Positions 7,459-15,832 of a DNA stretch of 64,000 bases are shown one piece after another. The notes under the pieces are model-generated. The model had not been told where the DNA came from. It saw nothing but the letters and a program-made list of their open reading frames with translations, and did no database searches. The stretch covers positions 1,240,001 through 1,304,000 of the forward strand of contig CP016490.1 in NCBI GenBank assembly GCA_002966495.1. Reading direction: 5' to 3'. This stretch comes from Halomonas sp. GFAJ-1 (lineage in GTDB: Bacteria; Pseudomonadota; Gammaproteobacteria; Pseudomonadales; Halomonadaceae). A program made the translations under genes and the position numbers. How positions within the stretch are numbered: position 1 is the stretch's first letter; every line of letters begins with the position of its first letter.

Positions 7459-8325
7459 ATGCGCGCTATTTTTCTGGTTGATAACGGCTCTTTACGGCCC
7501 CAGGCAACCCATAACCTACGCCGCGTGGCCCTGGAGCTCAGCCACCAGCTGGGCGAAACCGTGCAGGCGGCCTCACTGCTGCACTCCAATAAGATTCCTC
7601 CTGAAGAGGTCGACGGCATCCCTGCGATTACCCTTGGCCCAGCCGCCGAACGCAGCGCTGAGCAGGGGGCGACAGAGATTATTGTGCTGCCGTTCTTCTT
7701 TGGGCCAAGCAAAGCGCTGACCGGCTACCTGCCAGAGCGCATGGCCGCGCTACAGGCGCGTTTTCCCGAGGTGAGCGTTCGCGTAGCCCAGCCGCTGGTA
7801 GATGAGCGAGGTAATAACGACCTGCGTTTAGCCAAGCTATTGGCCGATAACGTGCGCGAAAAACTGCAGGCGGGCACAACGCCACAGGTGGCGCTGGTGG
7901 ATCACGGCAGCCCGATTCCAGAAGTCACCGCCGTGCGCAATCGTTTGGCTGGGCAGTTAAGCGTGCTACTGGCAGATGAAGTGAGCTGTGTCGCGGCAGC
8001 ATCCATGGAGCGCCGTGAAGGTGACGAATACCGCTTTAACGAGCCGTTGTTGGAGCATTTGCTGGATACGCCGGAATTCCAATCTGACCCGGTCATCTTA
8101 GCGATGCTGTTTCTATCGCCTGGGCGTCATGCGGGTGAAGGCGGCGACATCGCTGAGATTTGCGCCGCCGCTGAACAGCGCCATCCAGGGTTGACTGTAA
8201 CCACGACCGCGCTGGTTGGCGAGCATCCTGACATTGTTGAGATACTGCACACACGGCTGTGCCAAGCGCTTGATGGTGAACGCTTTCTGCTTGAACTGCC
8301 GGCTACGCGAGACAATGCACGCTAG
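7459..8325 (+). CDS. CbiX-like sirohydrochlorin chelatase-family protein
   Basis: A 288-residue two-lobed protein of the CbiX/SirB chelatase family, which inserts cobalt or iron into sirohydrochlorin. Both lobes start with the same strand-loop: LVDNGSLRP in the first (residues about 6-14) and LVDHGSPIP in the second (about 144-152). The metal-binding histidine of the HGS motif is kept only in the second lobe; the first has Asn. A motif typical of the family, LPFFFGPSKAL, follows in lobe one. No cobalamin or siroheme gene is near, so the true substrate is uncertain. RBS: AGGAAACCT. Confidence 0.75.
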   Translation: MRAIFLVDNGSLRPQATHNLRRVALELSHQLGETVQAASLLHSNKIPPEEVDGIPAITLGPAAERSAEQGATEIIVLPFFFGPSKALTGYLPERMAALQARFPEVSVRVAQPLVDERGNNDLRLAKLLADNVREKLQAGTTPQVALVDHGSPIPEVTAVRNRLAGQLSVLLADEVSCVAAASMERREGDEYRFNEPLLEHLLDTPEFQSDPVILAMLFLSPGRHAGEGGDIAEICAAAEQRHPGLTVTTTALVGEHPDIVEILHTRLCQALDGERFLLELPATRDNAR

Positions 8326-8408
8326 GGGGGAGGTGTAACACTGCTCAAAGGCGCGTAGAATCGCGAGCCTTTGAATGCGCAATTACACTGTTAACCAGGG
8401 CCCACATC

Positions 8409-9998
8409 TTGATCGCAACCGCCAATATCACTATGCAGTTTGGGGCCAAGCCCCTGTTTGAAAATGTCTCCGTCAAATTTAATAACGGCAATCGCTACGG
8501 TTTGATTGGCGCCAATGGTTGCGGTAAGTCCACCTTTATGAAGATTTTGGGTGGGGAGCTTGAGCCTTCTTCCGGGCAGGTCATGCTGGATAGCAGCACG
8601 CGCTTGGGTAAGCTGCGCCAGGATCAGTTCGCCTATGAGAACGAGCGGGTGATTGATACCGTGATTATGGGCAACACTGAGCTGTGGAAAGTGGCTGCTG
8701 AACGCGAGCGCATTTACTCCCTGGCAGAAATGAGCGAAGCCGACGGAATGGCAGTGGCTGACCTGGAAGTGCGCTTTGCCGAGCTTGACGGCTACACCGC
8801 CGAGTCCCGCGCGGGGGAACTGCTGCTGGGGCTTGGGATTCCCATCGAACAGCATACCGGCCCGATGAGCGAAGTCTCTCCCGGCTGGAAGCTGCGCGTG
8901 CTGCTGGCCCAGGCGCTATTTTCCGACCCAGATGTACTGCTGCTTGACGAGCCCACCAACCACCTGGATATCAACACGATTCGCTGGCTGGAAGACATTC
9001 TCAAAGCGCGTAGCAGCACCATGGTGATCATCTCCCACGACCGCCACTTCCTGAACAGCGTGTGCACGCACATGGCGGATCTGGATTACGGGGAAATTAC
9101 CCTGTTCCCAGGCAACTACGACGACTACATGACCGCGGCCACCGCTGCCCGCGAGCGCCAACACTCGGATAATGCCAAGAAAAAAGCCCAAATTGCCGAG
9201 CTTCAACAGTTTGTTAGCCGCTTCTCGGCCAACGCCTCCAAAGCCAAACAGGCCACTTCACGGGCGCGCCAGATCGACAAAATCAAGCTGGAAGATATCA
9301 AGCCGTCCAGCCGAGTTAGTCCGTTTATCCGCTTTGAACAGAATAAAAAGATTCACCGCAATGCAGTGAATGTTGATGCGATTACCAAAGGCTACGACGA
9401 TGAGAAGCCGCTTTTCGAGCGTTTCTCGATGACCGTCGAAGCGGGCGAGCGCATTGCGATTATCGGCCCCAACGGCATAGGTAAAACCACCCTGCTGAAA
9501 ACCCTGGCGGGTGATTTACACCCTGATGCTGGTGAAGTGAAGTGGACCGACGCCGCTGAGGTTGGCATGTTTGGTCAAGACCACACCGACGACTTTCCTG
9601 TCGATGCCACGCTTTTTGAGTGGATGAGCCAGTGGACCAAAGGCGGCGAGCAGGTGGTGCGCGGTGCGTTGGGCCGGATGCTGTTCTCCAGCGATGACAT
9701 TGGTAAATCTGTGAAGGTGATTTCCGGTGGCGAGCAGGGGCGGATGCTGTTTGGCAAGCTAACGCTCACTAACCCCAACGTGCTGTTAATGGATGAGCCA
9801 ACCAACCACCTGGATATGGAATCTATCGAAGCGCTGAACCTAGCGCTGGAAAACTACCCAGGCACGCTGATATTTGTCAGCCACGACCGGGAGTTTGTCT
9901 CAAGCCTCGCAACCCGGATTATTGATATGCAGCCTGAGGGGCTTGTCGACTTCAGCGGTAGCTATGACGACTACCTGCGTAGCCAGGGTGTGGTTTAA
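8409..9998 (+). CDS. ybiT: ABC-F family ATPase YbiT
   Basis: A soluble tandem ATPase of the ABC-F group, which acts on the ribosome rather than in membranes. It matches the YbiT branch closely along its length: Walker A GANGCGKST (about residue 37) and GPNGIGKTT (about 355), signature regions SEVSPGWKLR and SGGEQGRM, Walker B LLLDEPTNHLD and LLMDEPTNHLD, and the long charged linker with SRFSANASKAKQATSRARQ. The start is TTG: it gives an N-terminus (MIATANITMQF) that lines up with the E. coli protein. The gene ends four bases before the convergent ZipA-like gene. Confidence 0.93.
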   Translation: MIATANITMQFGAKPLFENVSVKFNNGNRYGLIGANGCGKSTFMKILGGELEPSSGQVMLDSSTRLGKLRQDQFAYENERVIDTVIMGNTELWKVAAERERIYSLAEMSEADGMAVADLEVRFAELDGYTAESRAGELLLGLGIPIEQHTGPMSEVSPGWKLRVLLAQALFSDPDVLLLDEPTNHLDINTIRWLEDILKARSSTMVIISHDRHFLNSVCTHMADLDYGEITLFPGNYDDYMTAATAARERQHSDNAKKKAQIAELQQFVSRFSANASKAKQATSRARQIDKIKLEDIKPSSRVSPFIRFEQNKKIHRNAVNVDAITKGYDDEKPLFERFSMTVEAGERIAIIGPNGIGKTTLLKTLAGDLHPDAGEVKWTDAAEVGMFGQDHTDDFPVDATLFEWMSQWTKGGEQVVRGALGRMLFSSDDIGKSVKVISGGEQGRMLFGKLTLTNPNVLLMDEPTNHLDMESIEALNLALENYPGTLIFVSHDREFVSSLATRIIDMQPEGLVDFSGSYDDYLRSQGVV

Positions 9999-10002
9999 AG
10001 CA

Positions 10003-10599
10003 TTAGCCAATGATCTGTGTATAGGTAGACTCGGTGGCCGGCTCTCGGTCGGCATCGAGCATGTCGCCACTGAAGGTTTCGTTCATCTCTTTAGCCAGCG
10101 CTACATAAACGTGCATCTGCTGATTGCGGCGTTTATGCAGCGGCGGCTTCACCAGTAAGCTAACGCCGCGAATCGGCTCGTGGGTCTCGCCACCGAGTAA
10201 GTCGGGCATATCCCCGGGGGGAAAGGCGTTGGCTACGGTAACAGGGTTAGAGGGCTGCTGGCCGTCGATTAAAAACACCTTTTTGATGGCGTCAAAGCGA
10301 GCGTTCTTACTCCGCAGCCACTCGGTTAAGCGCGCATCGGTGGTGGAATCGGGCTGGGAAAAAATGACGAACAACGAGTGCTGCTTTACCTTTTTTGCCT
10401 GTTTTGGCGCTGGGGGCGCTTCGGGCTCCTGCGCTGGCTCTGCAGGGGGCGGCGTTGGCGCCACAGGTGTTGCCGCCGCTGCTTTCTCTTTGGCGCGGCG
10501 GCGTCTTGGTACCACGATATACACGAAAATAGCGGCTGCCAACATGCCTAATATCAGCGAGGCAAACGCGAGCAAAACAGGCAGGGAAGTATCGTCCAT
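10003..10599 (-). CDS. ZipA-like membrane-anchored protein
   Basis: Built like ZipA, the FtsZ anchor: one N-terminal membrane segment (residues about 8-28), a basic stretch (RRRRAKEK), a Pro/Ala/Glu-rich linker (residues about 43-66), then a ~125-residue globular domain. The domain has a ZipA-like sequence of elements: SLFVIF, NPVTVANAFPPGDMPDL, GVSLLVKPP, and a tail FSGDMLDADREPAT reminiscent of the family. It is not the usual ligA-linked zipA locus and the sequence is divergent, so it is probably a paralogue. Assignment is by pattern and moderately sure. Confidence 0.6.
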   Translation of the reverse strand: MDDTSLPVLLAFASLILGMLAAAIFVYIVVPRRRRAKEKAAAATPVAPTPPPAEPAQEPEAPPAPKQAKKVKQHSLFVIFSQPDSTTDARLTEWLRSKNARFDAIKKVFLIDGQQPSNPVTVANAFPPGDMPDLLGGETHEPIRGVSLLVKPPLHKRRNQQMHVYVALAKEMNETFSGDMLDADREPATESTYTQIIG

Positions 10600-10625
10600 T
10601 CGCTTGAACCCTTATTGTTTGGCAC

Positions 10626-11093
10626 TTAGGCCTTATTTAATCTCAAGATGGATGTGTTAAGTGCTAATGCAAGCGCCACCCATAACCAGTAAGGCACCAT
10701 CAGCCAAGCGGCTAATGCACTTACATTAATGAATAACCCAATCGTTAGCGTAATTAAACCCAGCAGTAGAGCAATATCCACTAATGCTGCACCCATCTGC
10801 TTACGGCCAAAAAATAGCCACGACCACGCCGCATTAGCCACTAGCTGCAGGCCATATACCACAAGGCCTGCCGTGCGTAGTGGCGACGCATCGGCCATAT
10901 AAACACGCCAAACGGCTATCGCCATTAATAAATACAGGATGCCCCACGCAATAGGGAAAACGATGTCAGGCGGTGTCCAGCTGGGTTTACGTAGCTCGCG
11001 GTACCAGCCATCAGGACGAAAGCGTGCGCCGGTGGTGGCCGTGGCGCCTACCAGCAGCAGCGATACCAATAATGCGAACAGCGAACCTAACAT
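10626..11093 (-). CDS. tspO: TspO/MBR family tryptophan-rich sensory protein
   Basis: A 155-residue inner-membrane protein with five hydrophobic helices, the usual TspO length. Family hallmarks are present: YRELRKPSWTPPDIVFPIAW after helix 1, NAAWSWLFFG in helix 3 and VPYWLWVALALALN in helix 5. TspO binds porphyrins and responds to oxygen or light and osmotic stress in various bacteria. It lies just upstream of the ZipA-like gene on the same strand (26-base gap), so they may share a transcript. Confidence 0.92.
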   Translation of the reverse strand: MLGSLFALLVSLLLVGATATTGARFRPDGWYRELRKPSWTPPDIVFPIAWGILYLLMAIAVWRVYMADASPLRTAGLVVYGLQLVANAAWSWLFFGRKQMGAALVDIALLLGLITLTIGLFINVSALAAWLMVPYWLWVALALALNTSILRLNKA

Positions 11094-11169
11094 GCTTTAC
11101 CCTACTGTAAAATTCAAGAATCAATAGCCTAGCAGCGTTTTAAAGCGTTTTGGCATAAAAGTGTTGAGA

Positions 11170-11198
11170 TAAAAAAAGCACCACCGAAGTGATGCTTA
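11170..11198 (-). terminator. rho-independent terminator after the OYE remnant
   Basis: On the minus strand AAGCATCAC-TTCG-GTGGTGCTT forms a nine-pair stem with a TTCG tetraloop followed by seven T. It lies ~50 bases past the stop of the truncated old-yellow-enzyme gene and is evidently its original terminator. Confidence 0.88.
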
Positions 11199-11248
11199 TT
11201 TTGCTAAATACTTAGCCTTTTAACGTTAACTTACCTTTTAACGTTAGC

Positions 11249-11425
11249 TTAGCTGATGCGGTCGTAGCCGTTATCCATAAAAGGGTAGTCGGTGTAACCT
11301 TTTTCGTTGCCACCATAGAAGGTTTCATGGTTTGGCTTGGTAAGCGGCGCGTTAACCCGAAAGCGTTCAGCTAAATCCGGGTTGGCAATATAGGGGCGGC
11401 CAAAGGCCACGGCATCCGTGGTGTT
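11249..11425 (-). pseudogene. C-terminal remnant of an old-yellow-enzyme (NemA-type alkene reductase)
   Basis: The minus strand reads TDAVAFGRPYIANPDLAERF, then APLTKPNHETFYGG, KGYTDYP and a normal stop: the last ~57 residues of an NADH:flavin oxidoreductase of the OYE/NemA type (normally about 360 residues). Everything 5' of about position 11425 is missing; the frame runs into the antisense of a chemoreceptor gene. The FMN-binding C-terminal motif FGRPYIANPDL is retained but the barrel core is gone, so it is dead. See the adjoining receptor remnant for the mirror-image loss. Confidence 0.88.
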
Positions 11426-12334
11426 ATGGGGCTTATCGGCAGTATTCAGGCCTCGGCGGTCGCCATCTCCAGCGCCTCAAGCCAAATCTCATCAGGCAAC
11501 ATTGACCTTTCCCAGCGTACTGAGCAGCAGGCTTCAAGCCTTCAAGAAACTGCCGCCAGTATGGAGCAGGTGGCCGCGACGGTAAAAAATAATACCCAGC
11601 ACACCGGCGAAGCGAACCAGCTAGCGCATACGGCCAGCCGTTCGGCGAGCTACGGCGGCGAAAAAGTCAAAGAAGCCGTTAATAAAATGGATGAACTCAA
11701 CCACAGTTCGGAAAAAATTAGCGGTATCGTCTCGCTAATCGACGGGATTGCGTTCCAAACCAACATTCTTGCTCTCAATGCGTCAGTCGAAGCTGCCCGT
11801 GCGGGGGAGCAAGGGCGTGGCTTTGCTGTCGTGGCCCAAGAAGTCAGGAGCCTGGCACAGCGCAGCGCCGATGCGGCCAAGCAAATTCAAGGCCTGATTG
11901 CCGAGAATAACAGTGTGGTTGAGCAGGGCAGTGACCTAGTGAAAGCCGTTGGTGATTCAATGGCACAGATAGTGACGAACATCGGCAAGGTGTCGGATCT
12001 TATGGAGGACGTTAGCCGGGCATCCGACGAGCAGACCTCCGCCATTGATCAAATGAGCATTGCGATTAACCAGATGGACGATGTTACTCAGCAGAACGCG
12101 TCGCTGGTAGAGCAGACCGCTACCGCATCGGCCTCCCTGGGAGACCAAGCCCGGGATCTTGCAAGCGCGGTTGCCTTCTTCAAAGTGGTTGACGGCCAGC
12201 AGCTTCTCTCTACACCGCAGAGCCTCTCATCTCCGCAAGAAGAGCGCGCGCTATTCGCCGCCGAGCATACGCATTCCCAGAAGAAGCCCGTAAAAAGGGC
12301 CGAGGCAGCAGTGGATGAGTGGGAGATGTTCTAG
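11426..12334 (+). pseudogene. 5'-truncated methyl-accepting chemotaxis protein
   Basis: Only the cytoplasmic signalling part remains (302 residues from an ATG at 11426). The methylation helix starts at once (SSGNIDLSQRTEQQASSLQETAASMEQ), followed by the hairpin tip IAFQTNILALNASVEAARAGEQGRGFAVVAQEVR and the returning helix. Ligand-binding domain, both membrane segments and HAMP are missing, and no ribosome binding site precedes the ATG. The 5' break coincides with the 5' break of the opposite-strand OYE remnant. The far C-terminus ends EWEMF, fitting the xWxxF pentapeptide that tethers CheR/CheB in some receptors, so the parent was probably a high-abundance type receptor. Confidence 0.85.
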
Positions 12335-12344
12335 CGTTTTGCCA

Positions 12345-12716
12345 TTAGCGCCGCAGCCAAGGCCAGCGGCGCTTGGCGGGCGTGTTGGTTTGCTCGATAG
12401 CGTTGGTCAGCGGAAGCATAATAGCGCCCAGTTGGCGATAACAAACGGTGCTGCTGAGTACACCTGGGCACTGTTTGAGAAGTAAATCGCACTGTTGCGA
12501 GGCGATATAAAGCTGCTCGGTAACGGAGGGCGTAAACAGCGGGTTGGCGTGCTCGCAGCAGCGGGTCAACTCCCGAGACAGCATCGAAAGCATACTGGTA
12601 TCCAGCCAGCAGGGCAGCGGGTCATCTAGACGCCCCGCAATCGAATGCTGAATGGCTTCGAAAGAGGTTCGCAAAAAAAGCAGTGTTTGACGAAGCTGGC
12701 GCTGCTCACTGGTCAT
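12345..12716 (-). CDS. hypothetical protein
   Basis: A 123-residue, mostly helical, soluble protein with five cysteines (including CC at about 52-53) and a basic tail (AKRRWPWLRR). AAGGGA lies six bases upstream of the ATG, supporting a real gene. It lies head-on to the receptor remnant with a ten-base gap, downstream of nothing on its own strand except the intact receptor gene at 12836, 119 bases upstream. I do not recognise a family. Confidence 0.55.
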   Translation of the reverse strand: MTSEQRQLRQTLLFLRTSFEAIQHSIAGRLDDPLPCWLDTSMLSMLSRELTRCCEHANPLFTPSVTEQLYIASQQCDLLLKQCPGVLSSTVCYRQLGAIMLPLTNAIEQTNTPAKRRWPWLRR

Positions 12717-12835
12717 GTAATTTCCCTTTACCTCAACGACTCTTTATCTACCAAGGTGCGGGTTATAGAGAGTGTTTCTCATTTTCATTTATAGTAACGA
12801 TAGCGCCACTCCATGGCACTGTCAATTGCGGGCCG

Positions 12836-14824
12836 TTATACCTGTGTGTGCCGGTGCTTTGATGCAGTTGTCAACGATGCTTGAGTCGCGTTACTCACAC
12901 TCTCTTCAAGGTGGAAGCGTTCCAGTAGGGCTGTTAATTCAGCGGCTTGCGCATTTAACGATTGGCTGGCCGCTGAGGCCTGTTCTACGAGCGCAGCATT
13001 TTGCTGGGTCACTTCTTCGAGTTGATTAACGGCTTGATTAATCTGATCGATGCCACTGGACTGCTCGCTTGCGGCCGTGGAGATTTCACCAACAAACTCT
13101 GTGACGCGTTTAACACTTTGCGCAATGCTTAATAAGTGTTGCCCCGCGTCAGCAACCAAGCTTTCACCCTCGTCCACTTTCACGGCGCTATTGTTGACCA
13201 CTTCGCGAATTTGGCTTGCCTCATCAGCGCAGCGCTTAGCCAGCTTTCTCACTTCATCGGCAACGACCGCAAATCCACGCCCATGTTCACCTGCACGGGC
13301 CGCTTCGACGGATGCATTTAAGGCCAGCAGGTTGGTTTGAAATGCAATGGCGTCAATAGACTCCACTATCGTCACAACCTGTAGATTGGCTTGTTTAATC
13401 GCCTGCATCGCATGGCTGGCTTGTTCGCCCACTTGGTTAGCCGTGAGTGTTTGTTCATCCAGGGCAAGCGTTAGTTCGTTTGCCTGGTGTGCATAGTCAG
13501 CCGTTTGGCGAACGGCTGCGCTCATTTGCTCGATACTGGATGCGGTTTCAACAAGTGAAGAGGACTGCTCTTCAGTACGGCTGGCAAGGTCATCATTGCC
13601 TTGGGCAATCTCGTTACTGGCCGTGTTGACTGAGTCCGCCGTGCCTTTTATATCCGCCATCATTTGGCGCAGATTACGCTGCATTTCAGCGATGTGGGCG
13701 AGCAGGCTAGTGGTGTCGCCCGTTTTGACGGGCACCGCTGTCGTTAGGTCTCCCGCTACAACGCGCTTAACAATATTGGTGGCGATTTGTGGGTCACCGC
13801 CCAGTGTGTTCACTACTGAGCGTACTACCCATAAACTAAACAGCAAGGCACACACGACAATAGCACTGGTGGTAGCGACGAGAAGCCAAAACACCCTATT
13901 TACGTTAGCCAATGCTTGTTGCTCAGAGATTTCCACAACCAGCCCCCAATCTAGCCTTGGCAGGTAGGTATAGCTGCCAATAACGGCACTGTCTGTGGCA
14001 TCGTTATATTGGCCAACACCAGATTCCCCATTCGCAATAGCATTAGCAGCCTGTGTGTCGAGGGTAATATCTTGCCCATTCAAACCGGCAATGGGGGTCA
14101 CTGGAGTGCCGTCGCTGGCGAGTAGGTAAGTATTGGCATTATTCCCTTGCGACATGCGGGTCATGCGCTCAAACAGTACATCTAGCCTTACGGCAGCCCT
14201 TACCACGCCAACAACATTATCATTGATATCAAATACGGGTGCGACAACGTTGCTAACCTGGTTGCCTGTAGCGCGTGATACCAATGGCTGAGAAAACACC
14301 ATTTCACCTTGGATGGCCTGCCGAAACCATGCGCGGTCTGCTACGTCGAATTGAGCTGCTTGCTCAGGCGTAAGAACCTGAGCGCCATTGTCATAACTCA
14401 CGCCAGAAACACCTATTCCGTCTACGCCCACAAAAAATATTGTGTCATAGAATCCATCTTGTGCCGCCATCTGCGCGATGAGGTGGTCAATCTGCGTTAC
14501 GTCTACGGAGCGCACAGCATCAAGGCTAGCGATATAGCGCATATCATCTTGCCGAGCATTAAGCCACTGAGTGAAAGATTCACTCATCATTTGCCCAGTG
14601 CCTTGGAGCCGCTCTACGGTAGCTTGAGTGTACGCGTGGCGATACTGCAAATAGACGAGGCTTGCCACAACGGTGACAGATAGCAGTACCAGCCCAATGA
14701 TCAAGCTGGTTAACCGGGTGCGAAAGCTGATGCGGCGGTTAGGTTGCTGCGTTGTCGTGTTAGAAAATCCGTTTTCTGAGTTCGCTGTATTGCCTTCGGC
14801 AAAGTCAGTTGAGCGTGTTGTCAT
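12836..14824 (-). CDS. methyl-accepting chemotaxis protein with Cache sensor
   Basis: A complete 662-residue receptor. A cytosolic leader precedes TM1 (about residues 37-60); a periplasmic double-Cache-like domain follows (about 65-310, with the typical DRAWFRQAI and VVGVVRAAVRLD motifs); TM2 is about 315-338; HAMP about 340-395; the signalling domain has ASRTEEQSSSLVETASSIEQ, the tip IAFQTNLLALNASVEAARAGEHGRG and a return helix. The C-terminus (HRHTQV) lacks a CheR pentapeptide. Cache domains of this type bind amino acids or other small ligands; the ligand cannot be named. AGGAG lies upstream of the ATG. No che genes are nearby. Confidence 0.93.
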   Translation of the reverse strand: MTTRSTDFAEGNTANSENGFSNTTTQQPNRRISFRTRLTSLIIGLVLLSVTVVASLVYLQYRHAYTQATVERLQGTGQMMSESFTQWLNARQDDMRYIASLDAVRSVDVTQIDHLIAQMAAQDGFYDTIFFVGVDGIGVSGVSYDNGAQVLTPEQAAQFDVADRAWFRQAIQGEMVFSQPLVSRATGNQVSNVVAPVFDINDNVVGVVRAAVRLDVLFERMTRMSQGNNANTYLLASDGTPVTPIAGLNGQDITLDTQAANAIANGESGVGQYNDATDSAVIGSYTYLPRLDWGLVVEISEQQALANVNRVFWLLVATTSAIVVCALLFSLWVVRSVVNTLGGDPQIATNIVKRVVAGDLTTAVPVKTGDTTSLLAHIAEMQRNLRQMMADIKGTADSVNTASNEIAQGNDDLASRTEEQSSSLVETASSIEQMSAAVRQTADYAHQANELTLALDEQTLTANQVGEQASHAMQAIKQANLQVVTIVESIDAIAFQTNLLALNASVEAARAGEHGRGFAVVADEVRKLAKRCADEASQIREVVNNSAVKVDEGESLVADAGQHLLSIAQSVKRVTEFVGEISTAASEQSSGIDQINQAVNQLEEVTQQNAALVEQASAASQSLNAQAAELTALLERFHLEESVSNATQASLTTASKHRHTQV

Positions 14825-14957
14825 TATAGGTGCTCCTACTCAGTCAGTAGACCGCTATTAGCGAAATAGCGCTTGGTATATTTCTAGCTCCCTGTGCGTA
14901 TGTGGTAGATATCGGCGCATCGTGATGACAACTTTACCTGAGATCAGCCAGTCTGTT

Positions 14958-15638
14958 TCAACGCCTGCAAAACGGACCCACTTGATAAAAGCGTCGACAC
15001 TGAAACTCTGCTTCACAGCTATTGAGCTGCGTTTGATAACGGTTTGCCCGTGCGGCCACTTGGCTGCCTGAGCGTAAAACGTGGGATTTATTGCGATAGG
15101 TGCCCCGCTGGTAGCCGCCTGCTCCCTCATGATAGGCGTAGTAAAGGTGCTCAGGATTACTCAGTGAAATGCCCGTTTGGGCGCGGGTGCGGGAGTTGTA
15201 CCAGCCGATAAAGTCGGTGGCATGTTTCATATGGGTGCGCCGTGCAAAGGTGCTGCCTGCTTGGTCACGGTATTCGCCCCAAACAGGATCTTGCGCTTGG
15301 GCATAGCCTCTGGCGGAAGACGGCCGAGGGCCAGGAATGAAGCCTAGGTAGCGCTTTCGGTCTGGGCGCACGTGGCTTCGAAACGATGATTCTTGCTGAA
15401 TAAACGAAATTTGCGTTGCAATGGGTGTGCCCCACTTCTCTTGGGAGTCTCGGGCGTAGTCGTACCAACTAGGCTGCTCGCGGAATATCTCGCAGATATT
15501 GCTTTGATCCTGCGGCGGGTTAGGTGCAAGCGTGGCGCAGCCTGAAAGAAACATCACAAGGCCTAGGATTACCCATAGTCGCCACGTTGTGGGCATAGAC
15601 GGGGAGCGCGTATCAAAACGATCAACAGGGCAGTACAT
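14958..15638 (-). CDS. lipoprotein with SLT-type (lytic transglycosylase-like) domain
   Basis: A 226-residue exported lipoprotein. The signal segment (LWVILGLVMFLSGC) ends in a lipobox LSGC with the acylated cysteine at about residue 34. The mature part has WGTPIATQISFIQQESSFRSHV, where Glu83 sits in the ES-F signature of goose-lysozyme-like transglycosylases, followed by YGW-like equivalents (ARGYAQAQDPVWGEY) and YYAYHEGAGGY. Expected role: cutting peptidoglycan at the outer membrane. ATG 15638 has AAGGA six bases upstream; an ATG at 15596 would shorten the leader but lacks a site. Confidence 0.8.
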   Translation of the reverse strand: MYCPVDRFDTRSPSMPTTWRLWVILGLVMFLSGCATLAPNPPQDQSNICEIFREQPSWYDYARDSQEKWGTPIATQISFIQQESSFRSHVRPDRKRYLGFIPGPRPSSARGYAQAQDPVWGEYRDQAGSTFARRTHMKHATDFIGWYNSRTRAQTGISLSNPEHLYYAYHEGAGGYQRGTYRNKSHVLRSGSQVAARANRYQTQLNSCEAEFQCRRFYQVGPFCRR

Positions 15639-15724
15639 GGAAAATCCTTGTGGATAAGTATTTCAGAAAAATTTATATAAGCACATTCTTATTAGAAGGT
15701 TATTCTGGGCAAGTAATTATGCCA

Positions 15725-15766
15725 AGTTCTTATAAATAAGTTCTTATGAATAAGCTTTTATGAATA
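15725..15766. repeat. three tandem 14-base repeats
   Basis: AGTTCTTATAAATA, AGTTCTTATGAATA and AGCTTTTATGAATA follow one another without gaps in the AT-rich spacer between the lipoprotein gene and the MocR-type regulator gene. They lie 87-128 bases upstream of the lipoprotein start and could be promoter-proximal binding sites or a slippage product. Confidence 0.7.
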
Positions 15767-15832
15767 AATTTACATCAATACGCTTATCAATATGGTAATC
15801 GAGTCAATGACATCTCTCTTCTAACACCTCGA

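Noticed and set aside
8391..8855. 154-codon minus-strand frame over the start of ybiT
   Set aside because: Antisense shadow of a strongly conserved ATPase gene.
14858..15130. 90-codon minus-strand frame between the chemoreceptor and the lipoprotein gene
   Set aside because: Most of it lies within the lipoprotein gene in another frame; no RBS and no recognisable motif.
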